8,656 nucleotides of DNA. Source: Bacteroidia bacterium. Lineage in GTDB: Bacteria > Bacteroidota > Bacteroidia > Bacteroidales > UBA12481. The notes under the pieces are model-generated. The model was not told where the DNA came from. It did not search any database and saw only the letters and a program-made list of their open reading frames with translations. The stretch spans positions 1 through 8,656 of the forward strand of contig JAPLDV010000601.1 in assembly GCA_026391235.1 (NCBI GenBank). The letters run 5' to 3'. Shown piece after piece: positions 6,422-8,656 of this stretch (position 1 is its first letter; each line of letters opens with the position of its first letter). Position numbers and translations under genes: made by a program.

Positions 6422-6459
6422 TAAGAATATTTACAGGTTTGTGAGTAGAGCTATTCTTA
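6422..6459 (-). terminator. Weak hairpin after the integrase gene, possible terminator
   Basis: TAAGAATA at 6422-6429 and TATTCTTA at 6452-6459 are perfect complements with 22 nt between them, 22 bp beyond the integrase stop. Read leftward, the stem is followed by a T-rich but interrupted stretch. The stem is short, AT-rich and long-looped, so termination would be inefficient at best. Confidence 0.3.
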
Positions 6460-6480
6460 CCTAAAACGTATTCCAAGATC

Positions 6481-7734
6481 TTATACTAGTTTTTTCCCTG
6501 CCTTCAGTTTATCAGAGTGATCAAAGGATTTCAGGTAGGTCAGGGTAGTTTGGAGATTTGAATGGCCAAGCATCTCGCTGATCATTCCCGGACTTTCGCC
6601 GTCCTTATAAAGAACCGTGGCAAAAGTATGACGGGCCACATAGGAGGAAATGTTATGGTCAATTTTCAGGTCCAGCGCGATTTTTTTTAAGTCGCTGTTT
6701 GTCTTCTTTAACGCCGTTTTGATTCGTGTTTTGATCTTTTCCGGGGTAATGTGGATCTTTTCATGCAGGATAGGGAAGATATATCCGGTGTCCGGATTAT
6801 TTTTCTGGTAGTACTCGATGATCTCAATGCCCGTTTTGTCAAGGGGGATTTCGTATAACTTTCCGCCTTTACTGCGATTATATCTGATCAGGGTAAACCC
6901 TTCCACTTGCTTTATACTCTTAGTAGTGAGTACAGCCAGATCCGCAAAATTCAATCCATAGGTGATATACATAAAGGTGAACAATTTGATCGCATTAAAA
7001 AAGGCGCTTCCTTCCGGTGCCTGATACTGGACAAACCGAAGCATATCCTCTTTGCTCAATGCCCGCTTGTCGGTTGTGTCCTGAAACTCTCTCCAGCGAT
7101 CGAAGTTTTCGAAAGGGTAGTACTTGAGCCCCTCTTCCTTTATAGCGGTATTACATGCGGCCCGCAGTGTTCTCAGGTAGTTGCTGGTGGAATTCTTTTT
7201 CAAACCCCGGATCTGGCAGAATTCGATGAACTGATTTAATAGTTTAAGGGTAATGGCAGTCATTTGTACATCCTCCTTCAGGAAATCATTGAGGACATTC
7301 CTGCAGGACTGATAAACCATCATATTTCCGATTCTCGCGGTGGAACGGAATCTTTCGATCAAGGAATCCAGATAAGCCAGGAGAAAAATCCTTTCATCCT
7401 TTTTTACGAATTTCTGCCTGAAATCATCATGGCCATAGTTATTTTTTTCATTCTCGAGTTCGATCAGAATTCCTTCGGCTTCAGCCAGGCGGTTATGAAG
7501 GTTCCGGTTGCTCTGTTTAAAATTCGGGAAGTTACTGTTGAACTGCATAGCCGGTGCATTCCATTTATACCGGGGATCCGGATTTCCATCGATATCAGGA
7601 TAATATTTACACTTGAAGGTGTCGCCTAAAGTGTAATAATTAATGACCCGGTTGATGATCACACGAAGGAGAACCGGCGAAGTTCCATCCGAGTATTTCT
7701 TACTTTTAAAGTGCACAATTTTGACGCTTGCCAT
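6481..7734 (-). CDS. Tyrosine recombinase/integrase of a Bacteroidota mobile element
   Basis: A 417-residue site-specific recombinase, normal length for this group. The N-terminal part is an arm-binding domain (MASVKIVHFKSKKYSDGTSP...), followed by a SAM-like core-binding domain at about 110-215 (LAYLDSLIERF... and TSNYLRTLRAACNTA) and a catalytic domain from about 225. Visible catalytic features are RSKGGKLYEIPL (the basic beta-hairpin), YVARHTF with Arg368, LGHSN with His391, and the nucleophile Tyr400 in TTLTYL. The first catalytic Arg of XerD-type enzymes is not seen: the box reads TYGLNFADL. The HxxR histidine is Tyr365. Both changes are, as far as I recall, common in Bacteroidota integrases. 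ATG 7734 is the first start of the frame. The gene starts about 140 bp from the tRNA-Val fragment, its likely attachment site, so it probably moved the island now beside it. Confidence 0.92.
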   Translation of the reverse strand: MASVKIVHFKSKKYSDGTSPVLLRVIINRVINYYTLGDTFKCKYYPDIDGNPDPRYKWNAPAMQFNSNFPNFKQSNRNLHNRLAEAEGILIELENEKNNYGHDDFRQKFVKKDERIFLLAYLDSLIERFRSTARIGNMMVYQSCRNVLNDFLKEDVQMTAITLKLLNQFIEFCQIRGLKKNSTSNYLRTLRAACNTAIKEEGLKYYPFENFDRWREFQDTTDKRALSKEDMLRFVQYQAPEGSAFFNAIKLFTFMYITYGLNFADLAVLTTKSIKQVEGFTLIRYNRSKGGKLYEIPLDKTGIEIIEYYQKNNPDTGYIFPILHEKIHITPEKIKTRIKTALKKTNSDLKKIALDLKIDHNISSYVARHTFATVLYKDGESPGMISEMLGHSNLQTTLTYLKSFDHSDKLKAGKKLV

Positions 7735-7782
7735 GAGAGCAGGGGGTTAATGTTTAGTTCTACGGTTTAAACATAGTATAAA

Positions 7783-7860
7783 CAAATAAGGAAAACAAGG
7801 GAAAACATAAGAATATAATCAACAAATAAACAAGCTGTTAGTCAATCACTAACCAAATAA
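7783..7860. repeat. Short repeats between integrase start and attachment site
   Basis: The integrase leader is rich in small repeats. CAAATAA occurs at 7783-7789, 7823-7829 and 7854-7860. GAAAACA occurs at 7791-7797 and 7801-7807, one helical turn apart. GTTAGT (7837-7842) and ACTAAC (7848-7853) form an inverted repeat with a 5-nt loop, ending 20 bp before the tRNA fragment. The position, between the integrase gene and the attachment core, is where arm-type integrase and excisionase sites lie in related elements. A+T-rich sequence alone could produce some of these matches. Confidence 0.4.
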
Positions 7861-7872
7861 AGCAACCAAATC

Positions 7873-7920
7873 GCTTGCTTGACAGGCAAGAGGTCACTGG
7901 TTCGAATCCAGTATGTCTCA
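7873..7920 (+). tRNA. 3' half of tRNA-Val(GAC), truncated copy at an attachment site
   Basis: The sequence folds as the right half of a tRNA. Anticodon stem CTTGC/GCAAG (7874-7878 and 7886-7890) encloses the loop TTGACAG, so the anticodon is GAC (valine). The variable region AGGTC follows, then the T-arm ACTGG-TTCGAAT-CCAGT (7896-7912), the acceptor strand ATGTCTC (7913-7919) and discriminator A at 7920, without encoded CCA. The left half (acceptor 5' strand and D-arm) is absent; the sequence before 7873 is integrase leader. This cannot be a working tRNA. It is best explained as the displaced 3' end left when an element integrated into tRNA-Val, with the restored complete gene at the other end of the element, to the left of the window. 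Confidence 0.85.
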
Positions 7921-7932
7921 CAGGTGAAAATC

Positions 7933-7973
7933 AACGACTTACAGCGGTAAAACTTGTAGGTCGTTTTTCTTTT
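7933..7973 (+). terminator. Rho-independent terminator after the tRNA-Val fragment
   Basis: AACGACTTACA (7933-7943) pairs with TGTAGGTCGTT (7955-7965), 11 pairs including one G-T wobble, with an 11-nt loop, followed by a T-rich tail TTTCTTTT. It lies 12 bp after the tRNA end and was presumably the terminator of the original tRNA gene. This supports the view that the DNA to the right of 7920 is the original downstream flank. Confidence 0.8.
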
Positions 7974-7974
7974 C

Positions 7975-7992
7975 TGCCAAGAATTTGCCAAG
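7975..7992. repeat. Direct repeat TGCCAAG, 11 bp apart
   Basis: TGCCAAG occurs at 7975-7981 and again at 7986-7992, a spacing of 11 bp or about one helical turn. It lies between the tRNA terminator and the point where nucleotidyltransferase homology ends. It could be the arm site of an earlier element that used the same tRNA, or chance. Confidence 0.3.
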
Positions 7993-8411
7993 GTTTGGGG
8001 TTTATTTCACGCTCCTTGTTTTTCCGATAGGGTACACCGGTTGTATTCGGGGCAAAGGCAGTTAGCTTATCGCCAATGATGGATTCTATATCAGGGACGA
8101 CCACTTCAACCGCCGGTCCCTTCTGAAGAACCCAGGGTGCTTCAACCGGTTTCCTGGAAAGGCCTGGGTAATGAGGATCTTCAAATATGATATCCAGAAG
8201 TATCTCCTGCTCTTTTTCAGACAGGACGAATGAATAAATAAACCGATAGTGTGCTTTTGGAATCCCATTGTCGAGACTTCTTTTTTCATCGAGGGTTACT
8301 CGATTAAAAACGTCATCTGCCAGAACACGACTGAACTTCTCATCCAAATCAGACCGGTCATAGTCTCTCGGCAGCACAATATCAACATCAATCGAAAACC
8401 GTTTCGGGTCT

Positions 8412-8656
8412 TCATAGGTAAGAATTTGAATGGTTGGTTAGTCGTTCAATAAACGAGGCCACATCTTGCTTTTTCCCTCGTCTTGCTGCATAATTGAGTA
8501 TCCGGGTTTCATTAACCGAATATTTTTCCAGGACGCTGCTGAAAATGAATTCCAGTTCAACACCCTGAAAAAGTGTGAACAGCTTTGTATCCGCAAACAG
8601 ATCAACCAGGATTTTTTCAATGAGGGGCACTGTGTAAGTACCTATTTTCTGAACAG
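8412..8656 (-). CDS. Partial AbiE-type antitoxin-like protein, C-terminal part
   Basis: The leftward frame is open from the right window edge to TGA at 8414-8412, giving about 80 residues. It reads PLIEKILVDLFADTKLFTLF, then FSSVLEKYSVNETRILNYA and RRGKKQDVASFIERL. This resembles the C-terminal part of AbiEi-like proteins (possibly the DUF6577 type) that precede AbiEii nucleotidyltransferases. The GTG at 8630 is not the real start, because the frame and the similarity continue to the edge. The gene overlaps the open frame of the nucleotidyltransferase remnant by about 26 bp; the N-terminus of that gene seems to have been deleted up to this point. The antitoxin part itself shows no damage within the window, though its last residues (NHSNSYL) may come from the deletion junction. 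Confidence 0.65.
   Translation of the reverse strand, partial: VQKIGTYTVPLIEKILVDLFADTKLFTLFQGVELEFIFSSVLEKYSVNETRILNYAARRGKKQDVASFIERLTNHSNSYL

Larger units (their letters stand above)
6269..6480. other. Intergenic region between integrase and ATPase operon
   Basis: This 212-bp gap carries the promoter and periodic motifs of the ATPase operon (6277-6340) on its left half. On its right half are two weak inverted repeats downstream of the integrase: AACCC (6375-6379) pairing with GGGTT after an inner AAC/GTT pair and a two-base bulge, and the 8-bp repeat at 6422-6459. Open frames crossing it on the plus strand overlap the start of the ATPase gene and have no coding character. I see no gene in it. 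Confidence 0.5.
7931..8437 (-). pseudogene. AbiEii-like nucleotidyltransferase toxin remnant, both ends lost
   Basis: The leftward open frame (from a stop at 8438-8440 to TGA 7933-7931) carries the central part of an AbiEii/AbiGii-type nucleotidyltransferase: KRFSIDVDIVLP with the DxD metal-binding motif, IPKAHYRFIY, ILLDIIFEDPHYP, and IIGDKLTAFAPNTTGVPYRK. Missing are the N-terminal part with the GGT/GGxxL motif expected before DxD, and everything after about NKERE near 8008; the tail runs through the tRNA terminator and is not protein-like. No ATG start exists in frame, and the first GTG (8377-8375) would cut off the DxD motif. It is therefore a pseudogene. In intact AbiE-like systems this enzyme is the toxin partner of the upstream antitoxin-like protein, whose C-terminus is also present here. 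Confidence 0.8.

Noticed and set aside
7931..8377. Intact nucleotidyltransferase starting at GTG 8377
   Set aside because: That start would remove the DxD motif (RFSIDVDIV) encoded just upstream in the same frame, so the frame is a piece of a larger, broken gene.
1..8656. CRISPR array
   Set aside because: No set of direct repeats of 20-40 bp with regular spacers was seen on either strand.

Overview
The window looks like part of a mobile-element island from a member of the Bacteroidota. The evidence is the style of the tyrosine recombinase, a promoter that fits the Bacteroidota consensus (TTTG, 20 bp, TAnnTTTG), A-rich leaders without Shine-Dalgarno sequences, an excisionase-like HTH protein beginning MENPF, and a tRNA end with no encoded CCA. 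All identifications come from reading the sequence; no database search was run.

Layout. (1) Positions 1-1455 are worn-out mobile-element DNA: the start of a leftward gene cut by the window edge, the last ~44 codons of a tyrosine recombinase, a probably intact small excisionase-like HTH gene, and a rightward gene broken by an internal deletion and frameshift. (2) Positions 1456-2225 contain no intact gene. They hold a nested palindrome that reads as a leftward terminator, and a doubly frameshifted N-terminal remnant of an IS1380-like transposase. (3) Positions 2226-6268 hold a leftward operon of two P-loop ATPases separated by 2 bp: a 387-residue archaeal-ATPase-like protein, then a 958-residue protein with an ATPase domain, a winged helix and TPR-like repeats. 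This block is visibly richer in A+T than the DNA around it. Its promoter is embedded in four TTGT-type motifs spaced exactly 16 bp apart. (4) Positions 6481-7734 hold a complete tyrosine recombinase, also leftward. (5) Positions 7873-7920 are the 3' half of a tRNA-Val(GAC) gene without its 5' half, followed by a terminator: a classic integration scar. (6) From about 7975 to the right end lies a remnant of an AbiE-like nucleotidyltransferase system: the C-terminus of an antitoxin-like protein fused closely to a nucleotidyltransferase gene that has lost both ends.

Interpretation. An element carrying the integrase and the two-ATPase cargo most likely entered the 3' end of a tRNA-Val gene. It would extend left beyond the window, where the restored complete tRNA should lie. 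The second integrase tail on the left points to an older or tandem element using a closely related recombinase. The most interesting part is the two-ATPase operon. Its position, co-translation layout, ATPase-sensor architecture and elaborate promoter fit a regulated NTPase module, possibly for defence or stress, but no effector domain is recognisable and the function is unknown.
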